Source: Bryobacterales bacterium (GTDB taxonomy: Bacteria > Acidobacteriota > Terriglobia > Bryobacterales > Bryobacteraceae). From it: DNA of 64,000 nt. Of the stretch, positions 1 to 9,093 are shown one piece after another (position 1 is the stretch's first letter; the number at the start of each line of letters is the position of its first letter). The notes under the pieces are model-generated. The model ran no database searches, was not told the DNA's origin, and was given only the letters and a program-made list of their open reading frames with translations. The stretch lies in assembly GCA_003166865.1 (NCBI GenBank), contig PMUP01000025.1, positions 11,549 through 75,548 on the forward strand, read 5' to 3'. Position numbers and translations under genes: made by a program.

Positions 1-572
1 GAATCGATCAGCGTCTTGTTCCGCAGCATCGCGCGCACCCGCGTTCGCACCACCGTGGGATGCAAGGGCTTGATGAGGAACTCGTCCGCGCCGGACGAAA
101 TACCGGCGATCTCGTTCTCCACCCCGAGGATGTTGGTGATCATCAGCACCGGGATCAGTCGCGTCGTCCGGTGCGCTTTCATCCAACGGCAGAGCTCCGG
201 GCCGCTCATCTCGGGAAGCATCAAATCCAGAATCACCAGATCGATTTTTTCCGTTTCGAGCAACGCCGTGGCCTCGGACGCTTTGTGCGCCTCCAGAATC
301 GTATAGGGCGTCGTCTTGAAAATCGCCTTGAGCAGCCGGCGGTTGATCTCTTCGCTATCCACTACCAGGATGGTGGCCGCAATGGCCGCGTTATGGTCCG
401 CGTCGAACAGGGGAATCGAAGCGGTTTCCAGACACGGATTGTCCACGTTGGGCAGGCCGTTGGGCAGGCCGTTGGGCAGGCCCTGGGGCAGGTCCTTGGG
501 CAAGCCCTCGGGCAGGCTCGTGGGCATGGCCCTCTGCGGAGTCGGACGCGGGGGTGTGTTAGGGACCGGCAT
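1..572 (-). CDS. response regulator receiver-domain protein (3' end cut by window)
   Basis: A CheY-like receiver domain reads on the minus strand from about position 370 to the window edge. It opens with ILVVDSEE, has the phosphoacceptor Asp in LVILDLMLPEMSG, and ends with the FLIKPLHP segment, whose K is the conserved lysine. The protein therefore takes a phosphate from a histidine kinase; its output domain, if any, lies outside the window. The ATG at 572 gives a long Pro-rich N-terminus (MPVPNTPPRP) and an internal ATG at 527 is a second candidate. Between them and the receiver lies a tandem LPxG-type repeat (GLPNGLPNGLPN), which is unusual ahead of a receiver domain. No strong ribosome site marks either start. 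The domain call is firm; the start is uncertain. Confidence 0.85.
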   Translation of the reverse strand, partial: MPVPNTPPRPTPQRAMPTSLPEGLPKDLPQGLPNGLPNGLPNVDNPCLETASIPLFDADHNAAIAATILVVDSEEINRRLLKAIFKTTPYTILEAHKASEATALLETEKIDLVILDLMLPEMSGPELCRWMKAHRTTRLIPVLMITNILGVENEIAGISSGADEFLIKPLHPTVVRTRVRAMLRNKTLID

Positions 573-745
573 TGCGGAGTGGCTGCCCCGGCCTGAAGCA
601 AGCTCACCAATACTTATCGTCCGAATATTGTGAAAAGTTTAATCTGTGATCGGCCTATCCTATTGAATCCAATCGGCCAGTGGTCCTCCTCCTCAAGAAA
701 ACCTGGGTGTATCTCGATACCACGAAGGGTATAGTAAAGCTTCGC

Positions 746-1759
746 ATGAGAATAGTTGCCGAGGCCCCCTGCCGAATCGACCTGGCCGGCGGCACCCTCG
801 ATATCTGGCCCCTGTACCTCTTTCATCCCGGCGCGGTCACGGTGAATTTCGCCATCAACCGCTATACACGCTGCGCGATTGAAACCCTTGGTTCCCCCGA
901 CATCCGCGTGCATTCCAACGATCTCAAGACGGCCGAGAATTTTGGATCGCTCGCGGAGCTCGATCGCGCCACCCGGCCCCGTCTGCCGCTGGCCGCCCAC
1001 TTGCTTCGTTTCTTCCGTCCGGGCACCGGTCTTGTCATGCACACGGATTCCGAAGCTCCCGCGGGCGCGGGCATCTCGGGATCCTCGGCGCTGCTGATCG
1101 CCGGCGCCAGCGCGCTCAATCGCCTCACCGGCTCCGGCCACAATCTCGAAAAGATCCGCGAGATCGCGCAGAACGTGGAAGCGCAAATCATCCGTGTGCC
1201 GGCGGGCGTGCAAGATTATTACCCGGCGCTGTACGGCGGCGTCAGCGCCATCGAACTCGGCGCCGGAGGCGTGCGTCGCGTCGCGATTCCCGTGGATCTC
1301 GACGACTTCAATCACCGCATCGTGCTCTGCTATACCGGCGCCCCCCGCAATTCCGGCATCAACAACTGGGAAGTGACCAAAGCCTATATCAATGGGGACT
1401 GCAAAATACAACGCAACTTCGCGCACATCGCCTCTATTGCATCCAGCATGCGCGTGGCTGTCAAAAACGCCGACTGGACCGAAGCCGGCCGTTTGCTGCG
1501 CGAAGAATGGTCGTACCGGCGCAAGAACGCGCCCGGCATTTCCACTCCCACGATCGATCATCTGGTCACAATTGCACGGCGCGCCGGCTCACTCGGCGCC
1601 AAAGTCTGCGGCGCGGGCGGCGGTGGTTGCGTGTTTTTCCTGGTCGAGCGCGGCGCTCAAGAGTGTGTATCGCGCGCCCTTCGGAAAGCCGGCGGCGAAA
1701 TCCTGCCCGTGCAAGTGGCCGCTCGCGGTGTCAAAATTCGAACAGGACCCCGGATTTAG
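746..1759 (+). CDS. GHMP-family sugar kinase
   Basis: The 337-residue product begins MRIVAEAPCRIDLAGG, the N-terminal GHMP substrate/nucleotide segment, and carries the ATP-binding motif APAGAGISGSSALL about 110 residues in (family pattern P-x3-G-L/I-x-S-S-A). A Gly-rich C-terminal motif KVCGAGGGGCVFFL completes the fold. Such kinases phosphorylate galactose, heptose-7-phosphate or similar sugars; the IDLAGGTLD opening resembles heptose-7-phosphate kinase relatives, but the substrate cannot be fixed. An upstream in-frame start at 680 adds 22 residues without family similarity, so the ATG at 746 is preferred. It ends 3 bases before the SirB1-like gene, suggesting co-transcription. Confidence 0.85.
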   Translation: MRIVAEAPCRIDLAGGTLDIWPLYLFHPGAVTVNFAINRYTRCAIETLGSPDIRVHSNDLKTAENFGSLAELDRATRPRLPLAAHLLRFFRPGTGLVMHTDSEAPAGAGISGSSALLIAGASALNRLTGSGHNLEKIREIAQNVEAQIIRVPAGVQDYYPALYGGVSAIELGAGGVRRVAIPVDLDDFNHRIVLCYTGAPRNSGINNWEVTKAYINGDCKIQRNFAHIASIASSMRVAVKNADWTEAGRLLREEWSYRRKNAPGISTPTIDHLVTIARRAGSLGAKVCGAGGGGCVFFLVERGAQECVSRALRKAGGEILPVQVAARGVKIRTGPRI

Positions 1760-1762
1760 ATA

Positions 1763-2572
1763 ATGAAAGCGCTACGGGCCGCACTGTTCGATTCGCCGGA
1801 GGCGCGGCTGGATCTGGCTGCTCTCGAAATCGCGTCCATCGAAACGCCCGATCTCGACCCGCAACCCTACCTGGCGATTCTCGATCGCATGGCCTCCGGG
1901 ATCGCATCGCGCCTGCCCGCCCCAGCCGCCGGCCGCGAGTTTGTGTCCGCCGCCAACCGCTACTTCTTCGACGAGCTCGGCTTCCAAGGCAACGAAATCA
2001 ATTACAACGATCCGCGCAACAGTTGCCTCAATTATGTTTTGGATCGCCGCACCGGAATCCCCATCGCCCTCTCGGCGGTCTATATCGAAGTCGCCCGGCG
2101 GCTCGGCCGGCCGGTTTCAGGCATCGGGCTTCCCGGCCATTTCATCGTCGAATACAACGACGGGGAATTCGCCACCTACATCGACCCGTTCCACTCGGGC
2201 CGGCTGCTCACCGCGGACGATTGCCGGCAACTCGCGCGCGAGCGCACCGGATCGGCCGCCGATGCCACCGCCCTCGCTCCTGTCGGTACGCGCTACATCC
2301 TGGTCCGCATGCTGAATAACCTGCGGTCTGCCTACTTCCGCGGCAAGCAGTTGGAGAAAATGGTGGCAGTCACCGATCTGTTGTTGGAAGGCTTCCCTGA
2401 GAACGCCGGCTATTACAAAGCGCGCGGCTTTGCCCGCTTGCGAATGCGCCAGTTCCGTGGCGCTCAGAGCGATCTGGAGATGTATTTGAAGTACGCGCCA
2501 GACGCCGAGGATCGCCCGCAAGTCACCGAGCAGCTCGGTGCGATTCACCGCTGGATGGGCCGGCTAAATTGA
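1763..2572 (+). CDS. SirB1-like transglutaminase-fold protein with C-terminal TPR
   Basis: The 269-residue cytosolic protein has a Transglut_core2 (SirB1 N-terminal) domain. Its hallmark stretch is NYNDPRNSCLNYVLDRR at about residues 75-91, followed by GIPIALSAVYIEVARR and GLPGHFIVEY; these hold the Cys and His positions of the transglutaminase-like fold. The last about 60 residues form a TPR-like helical pair around ENAGYYKARGFARLRM. Members are widespread in bacteria, but the biochemical role is unsettled. It starts 3 bases after the GHMP kinase stop, so the two form a likely operon. The gene ends convergently with glpX, 45 bases away. Confidence 0.85.
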   Translation: MKALRAALFDSPEARLDLAALEIASIETPDLDPQPYLAILDRMASGIASRLPAPAAGREFVSAANRYFFDELGFQGNEINYNDPRNSCLNYVLDRRTGIPIALSAVYIEVARRLGRPVSGIGLPGHFIVEYNDGEFATYIDPFHSGRLLTADDCRQLARERTGSAADATALAPVGTRYILVRMLNNLRSAYFRGKQLEKMVAVTDLLLEGFPENAGYYKARGFARLRMRQFRGAQSDLEMYLKYAPDAEDRPQVTEQLGAIHRWMGRLN

Positions 2573-2617
2573 CTCCCCGTATTCCTGGTATTCCTTGTCT
2601 CCCTTGTATTCCTCCCA

Positions 2618-3670
2618 TCAGAACAGCCTCACTCCTCGCCGATCCGGCTTCCCCGTCAAATGCACCGTATCGCGAAAACTGACCGTGTTCGGACTCGACG
2701 TCATTACCAAGGAGTGCGTCCGATGACCATCCCCGAAGAATCGCACGCCTTGCAGCAGATTCCCCGGCGTAACGCCGCACGCGGCGAAGATGATCTTCTT
2801 GCCCGGCGCCAGATCCTCGGCGCGATAAATCTTGTGCGGGTCGCGGATGCCCATCTTCTCCATCCGCCGCTCCATCTCCTTGTCGCCGACCACCAGCCGA
2901 CCGAGCATCTCGCCGTGCAGGCAGCGCATCGCGGCCGCAGTGATTACTCCTTCCGGAGCTCCGCCGATCCCCATCACCGCGTGCACGCCCGCGCCGCGCA
3001 CGGCAGCGGCGATTCCCGCCGACAAATCGCCATCACCAATCAATCGGATGCGCGCACCCGCCTTGCGAAGCTTCGCGATCAGCTCTTCGTGGCGCGGCCG
3101 GTCCAGCACCATCACCACCAGATCGTCCACGTCGCGATCCAGCCGCTTCGCGATCGCCTTGAGATTATCTTCCGGGGGAGCGTCCAGGTCGAGCGCGCCT
3201 TGACACCCCGGCCCGGCGATGATCTTCTCCATATAGCAATCCGGCGCGTGCAGCAAACCGCCCGCTTCCGACGCCGCCAGCACCGCGATCGAATTGGCCG
3301 CGCCGGTAGCGCACAAGTTTGTGCCCTCCAGCGGATCCACGGCGATGTCCACCGCGGGATATTCCAGGCCCGGGGGCGGCGTGGCGCCCACCCGCTCGCC
3401 GATATACAACATGGGCGCTTCGTCGCGTTCGCCTTCACCGATCACAATGTTGCCGGCGATGGGCACCTCTTCAAAAGCGCGCCGCATGGCTTGTACCGCG
3501 GCATGATCGGAGCCGGGCCGGTCGCCTTGCCCCATGGTGCGCGCCGCCGCGATTGCGGCCTCCTCCACCACGCGTGCCAGCTCGAACGCTAAATGTTCCG
3601 CTAAGTGCTGCTCTCCGCTCGCCGAATTGCGCGATTTATTCGGTCGGGACTTGGTCGCTTGCCCTGCCAT
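2618..3670 (-). CDS. glpX: fructose-1,6-bisphosphatase class II
   Basis: This 350-residue enzyme hydrolyses fructose-1,6-bisphosphate to fructose-6-phosphate in gluconeogenesis. Family motifs are clear: [16 protein letters not shown] (metal-binding Glu residues), VDPLEGTN (the lithium-sensitive phosphatase metal site), [13 protein letters not shown] and [13 protein letters not shown]. Length fits GlpX. The first about 20 residues ([20 protein letters not shown]) are basic, low-complexity and outside the fold. It is monocistronic here and convergent with the SirB1-like gene. Some GlpX proteins also act on sedoheptulose-1,7-bisphosphate; that cannot be judged here. Confidence 0.95.
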   Translation of the reverse strand: MAGQATKSRPNKSRNSASGEQHLAEHLAFELARVVEEAAIAAARTMGQGDRPGSDHAAVQAMRRAFEEVPIAGNIVIGEGERDEAPMLYIGERVGATPPPGLEYPAVDIAVDPLEGTNLCATGAANSIAVLAASEAGGLLHAPDCYMEKIIAGPGCQGALDLDAPPEDNLKAIAKRLDRDVDDLVVMVLDRPRHEELIAKLRKAGARIRLIGDGDLSAGIAAAVRGAGVHAVMGIGGAPEGVITAAAMRCLHGEMLGRLVVGDKEMERRMEKMGIRDPHKIYRAEDLAPGKKIIFAACGVTPGNLLQGVRFFGDGHRTHSLVMTSSPNTVSFRDTVHLTGKPDRRGVRLF

Positions 3671-3775
3671 TGAGGCCGATCATAGCACGGCACACCCTCA
3701 GTCCAACCCAGAACCAAGGGCCGCGCAATCCGATCCGCCTTCCTGATATGCTGATACATCCAAGGAGACACACTC

Positions 3776-4348
3776 ATGAGAATACTCACCGTAGGAGCAA
3801 CGATCTTTTTTGTGGCCAGCTTGGGCTCGGCCTTTGCGCAGCCCAAGGCAGGAGGTCCTCCTCCCGGCCCCGGTCTCACCCTCACTTCCCCCGACTTCGA
3901 AGACGGCGGCGTCATTCCGAACAAGTACACGCAGGCCGATCCGAATCCTATTTCGCCGAAACTGGATTGGACGCACGTACCGCCCGGCACGGTCAGCTTC
4001 GCGTTGATCTTGCACGATCCCGACGTGGCAATTCAGAAGAAGAACGACGACGTTCTGCACTGGATGATCTTCAATATTCCAGGTACAGCGACAGGGCTTC
4101 CCCAAAACGTTCCCGCCAACGCGAAACTCGACGACGGCTCCATCAACGCCAAGAACCTGCGCGGCGGCGTCGGATTCATGGGACCGGGCATGGGTCCGCA
4201 GGGTCCCTATCATCACTACACCTTTGAACTGTTCGCTCTCGATATCAAGCTCGATCTCGGTCCCGATGCCACTCGCGCCGACGTTCTCGCCGCGATGCAG
4301 GGCCACATCCTGGCGAAGGGCATTCTCGAAGGCCGTTTTCATCGCTAA
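3776..4348 (+). CDS. YbhB/YbcL-type PEBP protein, secreted
   Basis: The 190-residue product has a Sec signal peptide ending near AFAQP (about residue 21), then a phosphatidylethanolamine-binding-protein fold. Diagnostic stretches are SPKLDWTHVPPGTVSFALILHD with the DP pair of the ligand pocket, VLHWMIFNIPG, and GPYHHYTFELFALD. Bacterial YbhB/YbcL relatives are periplasmic or secreted small-ligand binders of unknown function. A strong ribosome site AAGGAG precedes the ATG. A Pro/Gly-rich linker (KAGGPPPGPG) follows the signal peptide. Confidence 0.9.
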   Translation: MRILTVGATIFFVASLGSAFAQPKAGGPPPGPGLTLTSPDFEDGGVIPNKYTQADPNPISPKLDWTHVPPGTVSFALILHDPDVAIQKKNDDVLHWMIFNIPGTATGLPQNVPANAKLDDGSINAKNLRGGVGFMGPGMGPQGPYHHYTFELFALDIKLDLGPDATRADVLAAMQGHILAKGILEGRFHR

Positions 4349-4386
4349 CCGAGCCGCGACCGTGAGGGAGCGGAAGGAGGCGCCGA

Positions 4387-4854
4387 TTGAATAAATTTGG
4401 TGCCTGCGCGATCGCCGCCTTCACCCTACTTTCGCCGCGCGCGCCCGCCGCGGATCTTCCCGACGGCAAGGGCAAGGAACTGATTTTGCGCGCCTGCATC
4501 GGCTGCCATAAGCAGGACGAAATCGCCGCTTATCGCTTCACCAAGGACGAATACCACACCATTGCTTACCGCATGGGCGAGCGCGGCGCGCAGGCCACGC
4601 GGGGCGAACTCGACATCATCGCCGATTATCTGTTCGAGAATTTCCCCAAGATCGAGGACCCGGCCAAAATCAACGTGAACAAAGCCACGGCGCAAGAAAT
4701 CGCGGCGGGGCTCGCTCTGACGGCGGAAGAAGCCGACGCCATCGTGACATACCGCCAGCGCCACGGCGATTTTCACGCCTGGGGCGATCTGCTGATCATC
4801 TACGGCGTGGACGGCAAGAAGATCGCGGCGGCCAAGGATAAGATTAGTTTCTAG
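4387..4854 (+). CDS. exported mono-haem cytochrome c fused to a helix-hairpin-helix domain
   Basis: The 155-residue product starts at TTG, justified by the GGAAGGAGG ribosome site 6-7 bases upstream and by the signal peptide ending near PAAD. Residues about 37-41 are CIGCH, a single c-type haem-binding motif, so the mature protein is probably periplasmic. The C-terminal half starts with KINVNKATAQEIAAGL and continues with a second helix pair, the ComEA-like helix-hairpin-helix signature. HhH domains usually bind DNA backbone. Here it may act as a structural domain, as in quinohaemoprotein-type proteins, or link electron transfer to another partner. The gene lies 38 bases after the PEBP gene on the same strand. 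Confidence 0.8.
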   Translation: MNKFGACAIAAFTLLSPRAPAADLPDGKGKELILRACIGCHKQDEIAAYRFTKDEYHTIAYRMGERGAQATRGELDIIADYLFENFPKIEDPAKINVNKATAQEIAAGLALTAEEADAIVTYRQRHGDFHAWGDLLIIYGVDGKKIAAAKDKISF

Positions 4855-4863
4855 GTGCCAAAA

Positions 4864-6360
4864 TCAGTTTTTAGCGGACTTCGCGCCCGCCGAAAGCTCG
4901 CTGACCACCGGCAACTGCGACGTGTCCCAGCCTCCGCCCAGCGCCTCCACCAGCAGCACGCTCGATACCATGCGCCGCGTCAATAGATTCACCAGGGCCT
5001 CCTGTTCGCTGAACAACGCCGTCTGCTGCGTCTCCACTTGCAGATACGTCGCGGTTCCGGCCTTGTATTGCGCGGTGGTGATATCCAGCGCCAGTTGCGC
5101 CGCAGCCACGGTTTCGATGGTGGCGCCGGTTTCCCGCTCCAGAATCCGCAGCGCCGCCATTTGATCTTCCACCTGTTGAAACGCGGTCAATACAGTCTCG
5201 CGGTAGTTCGCCATGGCATTATCGAAATTGGCTTTCGCCACGTCCACTTGCGCGCGCCGTTTCCCGGCGTCGTACAAAGTTTGAGACGCGATGGCTCCGG
5301 CCGTCCAGAACCGGCCCGCCCAGGTAAACAGATTCACGAAGCTCGAACTCGCAAGACCCGCGCCCGCGCTGAGTGTCAAGGACGGATAAAACGCCGCGTC
5401 CGCGATTCCGATCTGTTCGTTCAGGGAGGCCATCTGCCGCTCCGACATGGCGATGTCCGGACGCCTTTCCAGCAACGTGGAGGGCATAGTCACCGGTACC
5501 TGCGGCGGCTCGCCCTTGAGGGTTCGCTTTTCGAGCGACAATTCGGACGGCGGCTTGCCTACCAGAATCGCAATCGCGTGCTCGTACTGCGCGCGCGCTA
5601 CGCCAAAATCGATCATTTGTTCCTTGGCCGAATCGAGCTGGGTTTCCGCCTGCGCCACATCGGCGCCCGAAGCTATGCCGGAATCGTGCCGCGCCTGCGT
5701 CAGCTTCAAAAAACCGGTGTAGGATTCCACCGTGGATTCGAGCAGCGCGATGTCCCCATCGGTCCCACGCAACTGAAAATAATCTTGCGCCAAGGTCGCC
5801 TGGTAAGTGAGTTTTGCGTTCTCAAGCTGCGCCGCGCTCGCCTGAGCGGTCTCCGCATTAGCTCGAACGTTACGCCGGATGCTGCCCCATAAGTCCACTT
5901 GATAGGAGACATCGAAGGGAATTTGAAAGCTGCCGAAAACGCCCGCGGAAGGCGGTAGATTCACCCCGCCCTGGCTGCCTCCCACCACGGGGCTGGCCGC
6001 CGATCCGACGGTCACCAGCGGGAACAGAGCCGACCGCGCAATCTGCACCGTGGCGCGCGCCGCCCTGTATTGGGCTTCCGCCGCCAGCACGTTCTGATTC
6101 GAAATGTTCACCTGCTCTTCGAGCGCATTCAGCTCGGGGTCGTTGTAGATCTCCCACCACTTCCCTTTGAGCGCGGTGTCGTTCGGCTGCGCTTCCTTCC
6201 AGCCGTCGGGAGGTTTCTCCTTGAACGCCTCGGGCACGGGAGCCACCGGCGGGTGAGTGTAGTTCGGCCCCACCACCTTGCAGCCGCTCGAAATCAACAG
6301 AGCGCCCGCGAGCGCGCAGAAAACGAACCCACGGGGCGGCCTATTCTTCTGATACAGCAT
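4864..6360 (-). CDS. RND-type outer-membrane efflux channel (NodT/OprM family)
   Basis: The 498-residue protein is a TolC-like factor. An N-terminal signal ends at a near-lipobox ISSGC (Cys about 27), followed by the family phrase VVGPNYTHPPVAPVPEAF and KWWEIYNDPELNALEEQV. Two repeated outer-membrane efflux halves follow, each with long coiled-coil helices, and LLERRPDIAMSERQ sits at the start of the second half, as in NodT/OprM. It would form the trimeric exit duct for an RND or ABC pump, but no inner-membrane pump or adaptor is next to it in this window. The gene is convergent with the cytochrome/HhH gene, 9 bases away. Confidence 0.9.
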   Translation of the reverse strand: MLYQKNRPPRGFVFCALAGALLISSGCKVVGPNYTHPPVAPVPEAFKEKPPDGWKEAQPNDTALKGKWWEIYNDPELNALEEQVNISNQNVLAAEAQYRAARATVQIARSALFPLVTVGSAASPVVGGSQGGVNLPPSAGVFGSFQIPFDVSYQVDLWGSIRRNVRANAETAQASAAQLENAKLTYQATLAQDYFQLRGTDGDIALLESTVESYTGFLKLTQARHDSGIASGADVAQAETQLDSAKEQMIDFGVARAQYEHAIAILVGKPPSELSLEKRTLKGEPPQVPVTMPSTLLERRPDIAMSERQMASLNEQIGIADAAFYPSLTLSAGAGLASSSFVNLFTWAGRFWTAGAIASQTLYDAGKRRAQVDVAKANFDNAMANYRETVLTAFQQVEDQMAALRILERETGATIETVAAAQLALDITTAQYKAGTATYLQVETQQTALFSEQEALVNLLTRRMVSSVLLVEALGGGWDTSQLPVVSELSAGAKSAKN

Positions 6361-6407
6361 GTATATAAGGACATTTTACCCCGTCCTAGGGCGCGCTGAC
6401 GATAGCC

Positions 6408-7112
6408 CTATTGGGCGGGTTCGCCCGGGTTCAGGTCGCGGATGGCGTAATCGGCCGGGGGTGTGAAGAGAGCCGGATCGGGTTCGTGCCGGTCCAGATT
6501 GCGGATCTTGGCAGTACTTTCGAGGTCCGGACCGGAAGATTTCTCCAGGCCGAACAGCCCGAGACCGCGCGCCACCCAGTGGTCTTGAACGCCAATGATC
6601 GACGGCTGTCCATCCACCGTGGTCGTGGTGCGTTCGCCTTCAAATTCGATACCCTCGATGGTCTGCTTTCCTAGGCTCTCCGTCTTCGAAGTCTTCTTTC
6701 CGGGCGCCGTGATCAGTGGGTCGATGGTAGTGAAACTGAAGACTCCCTCGAACTGTTGTCTCGTCGAGAACAGAAAACGACCCCCGGACTTTTACACCGG
6801 CAGCAGGATCGCCATAAAACCATCCGGCTTATTGAAAAGGTTGACGATAACCGCGGACTCCCCGTTAGCGCCTACCTCTTCCATTTCAGTTCTCATCCGG
6901 CCGGCGCCATCGCGATAGACCTTGGAAGTAAGCACTTCGGTCTTTGATGTTCCGTCGGGAAGTTTGGTGGCGCGCTGTTCGACGATTTCCACCGACAGCG
7001 GAGCGCCGGCCACCGCAAGCACCATCGTGACGGGCGGGATTCGCTGGGTTGGTCTTGGCGCAGGCGTTTGCGCAAACAGCGCGCTGCCCACCAAACCCGC
7101 GGCGATTATCAC
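6408..7112 (-). pseudogene. secreted Acidobacteria-type protein gene interrupted by an in-frame stop
   Basis: Reading from a GTG at 7112 gives a signal-like start (IIAAGLVGSALFAQTP) and a beta-rich domain ending GFMAILLPV. A TAA at 6792-6794 then stops translation. The same frame stays open beyond the stop for about 128 codons (KSGGRFLFSTRQQFEG, EGIEFEGERTTTTVDGQPS, ending RDLNPGEPAQ), and its composition continues the upstream domain. The two halves look like one ancestral gene of about 235 codons broken by a nonsense change. A stop codon just before the GTG also leaves the signal peptide without its usual basic n-region, so the 5' end may be damaged too. The function of the family is unknown. 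A sequencing error at the TAA is the alternative. Confidence 0.6.
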
Positions 7113-7305
7113 GATTTTTCAGTGGTCACAAACAATGCACACCCAAGAGGCGTGTTGATTGTATCAGTTCCTTCGAACCCCGTCGCTGGATTCTTCCATT
7201 TACTGATATGTTGCAGGCAGATGCCAAGCCGCGCGCGTCAGCAAGTCGGCCTCCCACGCCCCCGGGTGGCGCAAGTCGGGGTGTTTTGTGTTTGCCGGTG
7301 GATTT

Positions 7306-8985
7306 TTACGGTCTCAGGAAATCGAAGTCGCAGCCGAGATCGGCCTGCGTAACGTGATCCAGAAAGAGGCGGCCATATCCGCGTGTATAGTGCGCGGCCG
7401 GCGGCGTGAAACTGCGGGACCGGCGCTCCAGTTCATCCGCGGGAACCCGCAGTTCCAACTTGCGGCCCGGAACATCCAGCACGATCTCGTCGCCAGTCTC
7501 GACCAGCGCGAGCGGGCCGCCGATAGCCGATTCCGGCGCGACGTGCAGAACCACGGTTCCGAAGGACGTTCCGCTCATCCGCGCATCCGATATGCGCACC
7601 ATGTCGGTCACGCCCTCGTTCAGCAGTTTGCGCGGCATCGGGATGTGGCCCCACTCAGGGAATCCAGGCGCGCCTTTCGGGCCGCAATTGCGCATCACCA
7701 GCACGGTGTCGCGATCAACCGGCAGATCTTCACGATCCACTTGCGCCAGCATCTCGTCCCGAGTCTCGAATACCAACGCGCGCCCGCGGTGCTGTAACAA
7801 ATGCTTCGACGCAGCGCTCTGTTTGATAACCGCTCCGTGCGGTGCGAGGTTCCCGTGCAGGATCGCGATTCCGCCTTCGGCGTACAAGGGCTGATCGCGC
7901 GGGCGGATTACGGCGTCATTTCGCGACTGAGCGCCGCTGATGTTTTCGCCAATGGTCTTGCCGTTCACAGTCGCGCAATCGCCGTCGAGCTGATCCTGAA
8001 TCCGATGCATGACGGCTGGGATGCCGCCGGCGTAAAACAAATCTTCCATCAGATACTCGCCCGACGGCTTGACGTTGACAATGCAAGCCGTGCGCCGCGA
8101 AATGCGGTCGAAATCCTCGAGCGTCAGATCGATGCCAAGACGCCCCGCGATCGCAATCAGATGGATGACGGCATTGGTGGAACCGCCCAGCGCCATCAAG
8201 ACGGTGATGGCGTTCTCGAAGGCCGCCCGCGTCATGATGCGTGAGGGCGTCAGCCCCGGCTCGATCATGTCGACCACCGCGCGCCCGCTCAATTCCGCCA
8301 TCGCCAGCCTGCGGGAATCGGGCGCCGGGATGTTGGCGCTACCCGGCAGCGTCATGCCGAGCGCCTCCGCCAGACTGGTCATGGTGGACGCCGTGCCCAT
8401 CACCCCGCAGTGGCCCGACGTGCGCGCAATGCAGCCTTCGATTTCACACCACTCTTCTTCGGTGAGCCGGCCGGTGCGATATTGATCGAACAGCTTCTTG
8501 CCGTCAGTCCCGGAACCCAGCCGCTGCCCGCGCCATTCACCGGCCAACATCGGGCCGCCCGGAACAACCATCGCGGGAATATCGGCGCTGGCTGCGCCCA
8601 TCAATTGCGCGGGTGTGGTTTTGTCGCAGCCGCACAGCAGTACCACGGCATCCAGCGGGTTGGCGCGGATGGATTCTTCCACGTCCATCGCCATCAGGTT
8701 GCGATACATCATCGTGGTGGGGCGCATGAACATCTCGCCCAGTGAGATGGTTGGGAATTCCAGCGGCACTCCACCCGCCGCCCATACTCCGCGCTTGACG
8801 GCCGCCGCCACGTCCCGCAGATGGAGGTTGCAATTGTTGAGCTCGCTCCAGGAATTGCAGATGCCGATCACCGGCTTGCCGTCGAAGACGTCCGCCGGAA
8901 AGCCCTCCGACCGCAGCCAGGCCCGGCGGGCGAAGCCATAGTATTCGGGCGCCTGAAACCATTCGCGGCTGCGAGTATTCTTCAT
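7306..8985 (-). CDS. IlvD/Edd-family dehydratase, probably sugar-acid (arabonate-type)
   Basis: The 559-residue protein belongs to the Fe-S dehydratases that remove water from dihydroxy acids. The cluster Cys residues sit in LCGCDKTTPAQLMGA and TSGHCGVMGTASTM, and the NGKTIGEN and KGAPGFPEWG stretches are family landmarks. The CDKTTPA form and the MKNTRSREWF start are typical of arabonate/xylonate-type members rather than biosynthetic IlvD. The long upstream in-frame extension would cross the divergent regulator gene, so the ATG at 8985 is chosen. It diverges from a FadR-type regulator, its probable controller. It would form a 2-keto-3-deoxy sugar acid, but the exact substrate is not shown. 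Confidence 0.85.
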   Translation of the reverse strand: MKNTRSREWFQAPEYYGFARRAWLRSEGFPADVFDGKPVIGICNSWSELNNCNLHLRDVAAAVKRGVWAAGGVPLEFPTISLGEMFMRPTTMMYRNLMAMDVEESIRANPLDAVVLLCGCDKTTPAQLMGAASADIPAMVVPGGPMLAGEWRGQRLGSGTDGKKLFDQYRTGRLTEEEWCEIEGCIARTSGHCGVMGTASTMTSLAEALGMTLPGSANIPAPDSRRLAMAELSGRAVVDMIEPGLTPSRIMTRAAFENAITVLMALGGSTNAVIHLIAIAGRLGIDLTLEDFDRISRRTACIVNVKPSGEYLMEDLFYAGGIPAVMHRIQDQLDGDCATVNGKTIGENISGAQSRNDAVIRPRDQPLYAEGGIAILHGNLAPHGAVIKQSAASKHLLQHRGRALVFETRDEMLAQVDREDLPVDRDTVLVMRNCGPKGAPGFPEWGHIPMPRKLLNEGVTDMVRISDARMSGTSFGTVVLHVAPESAIGGPLALVETGDEIVLDVPGRKLELRVPADELERRSRSFTPPAAHYTRGYGRLFLDHVTQADLGCDFDFLRP

Positions 8986-9093
8986 GGCGGTTTCCCAGTG
9001 TACCGAACCCGCCGCCTCCTGCGTCTGCTTGCATGCAGGCTGTGCTAGGATGGATGAGATTTTCCATTCTGCGGACTTGAATATTGGGGACTT
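8986..9093. promoter_or_regulatory. divergent promoter region with candidate operator
   Basis: These 108 bases separate the divergent IlvD/Edd and GntR genes and must hold both promoters. A TGCATGCA palindrome at 9030-9037 sits inside a larger imperfect symmetry and is the best candidate for a regulator operator. The GntR site itself is unproven. Confidence 0.35.

Noticed and set aside
614-1561. Long antisense ORF (315 codons) against the GHMP kinase
   Set aside because: Shadow of the kinase frame; no family resemblance.
7306-8985. Biosynthetic dihydroxyacid dehydratase (ilvD)
   Set aside because: The CDKTTPA form and the sugar-acid regulator context suit a sugar-acid dehydratase; it is also far from the ilv operon.
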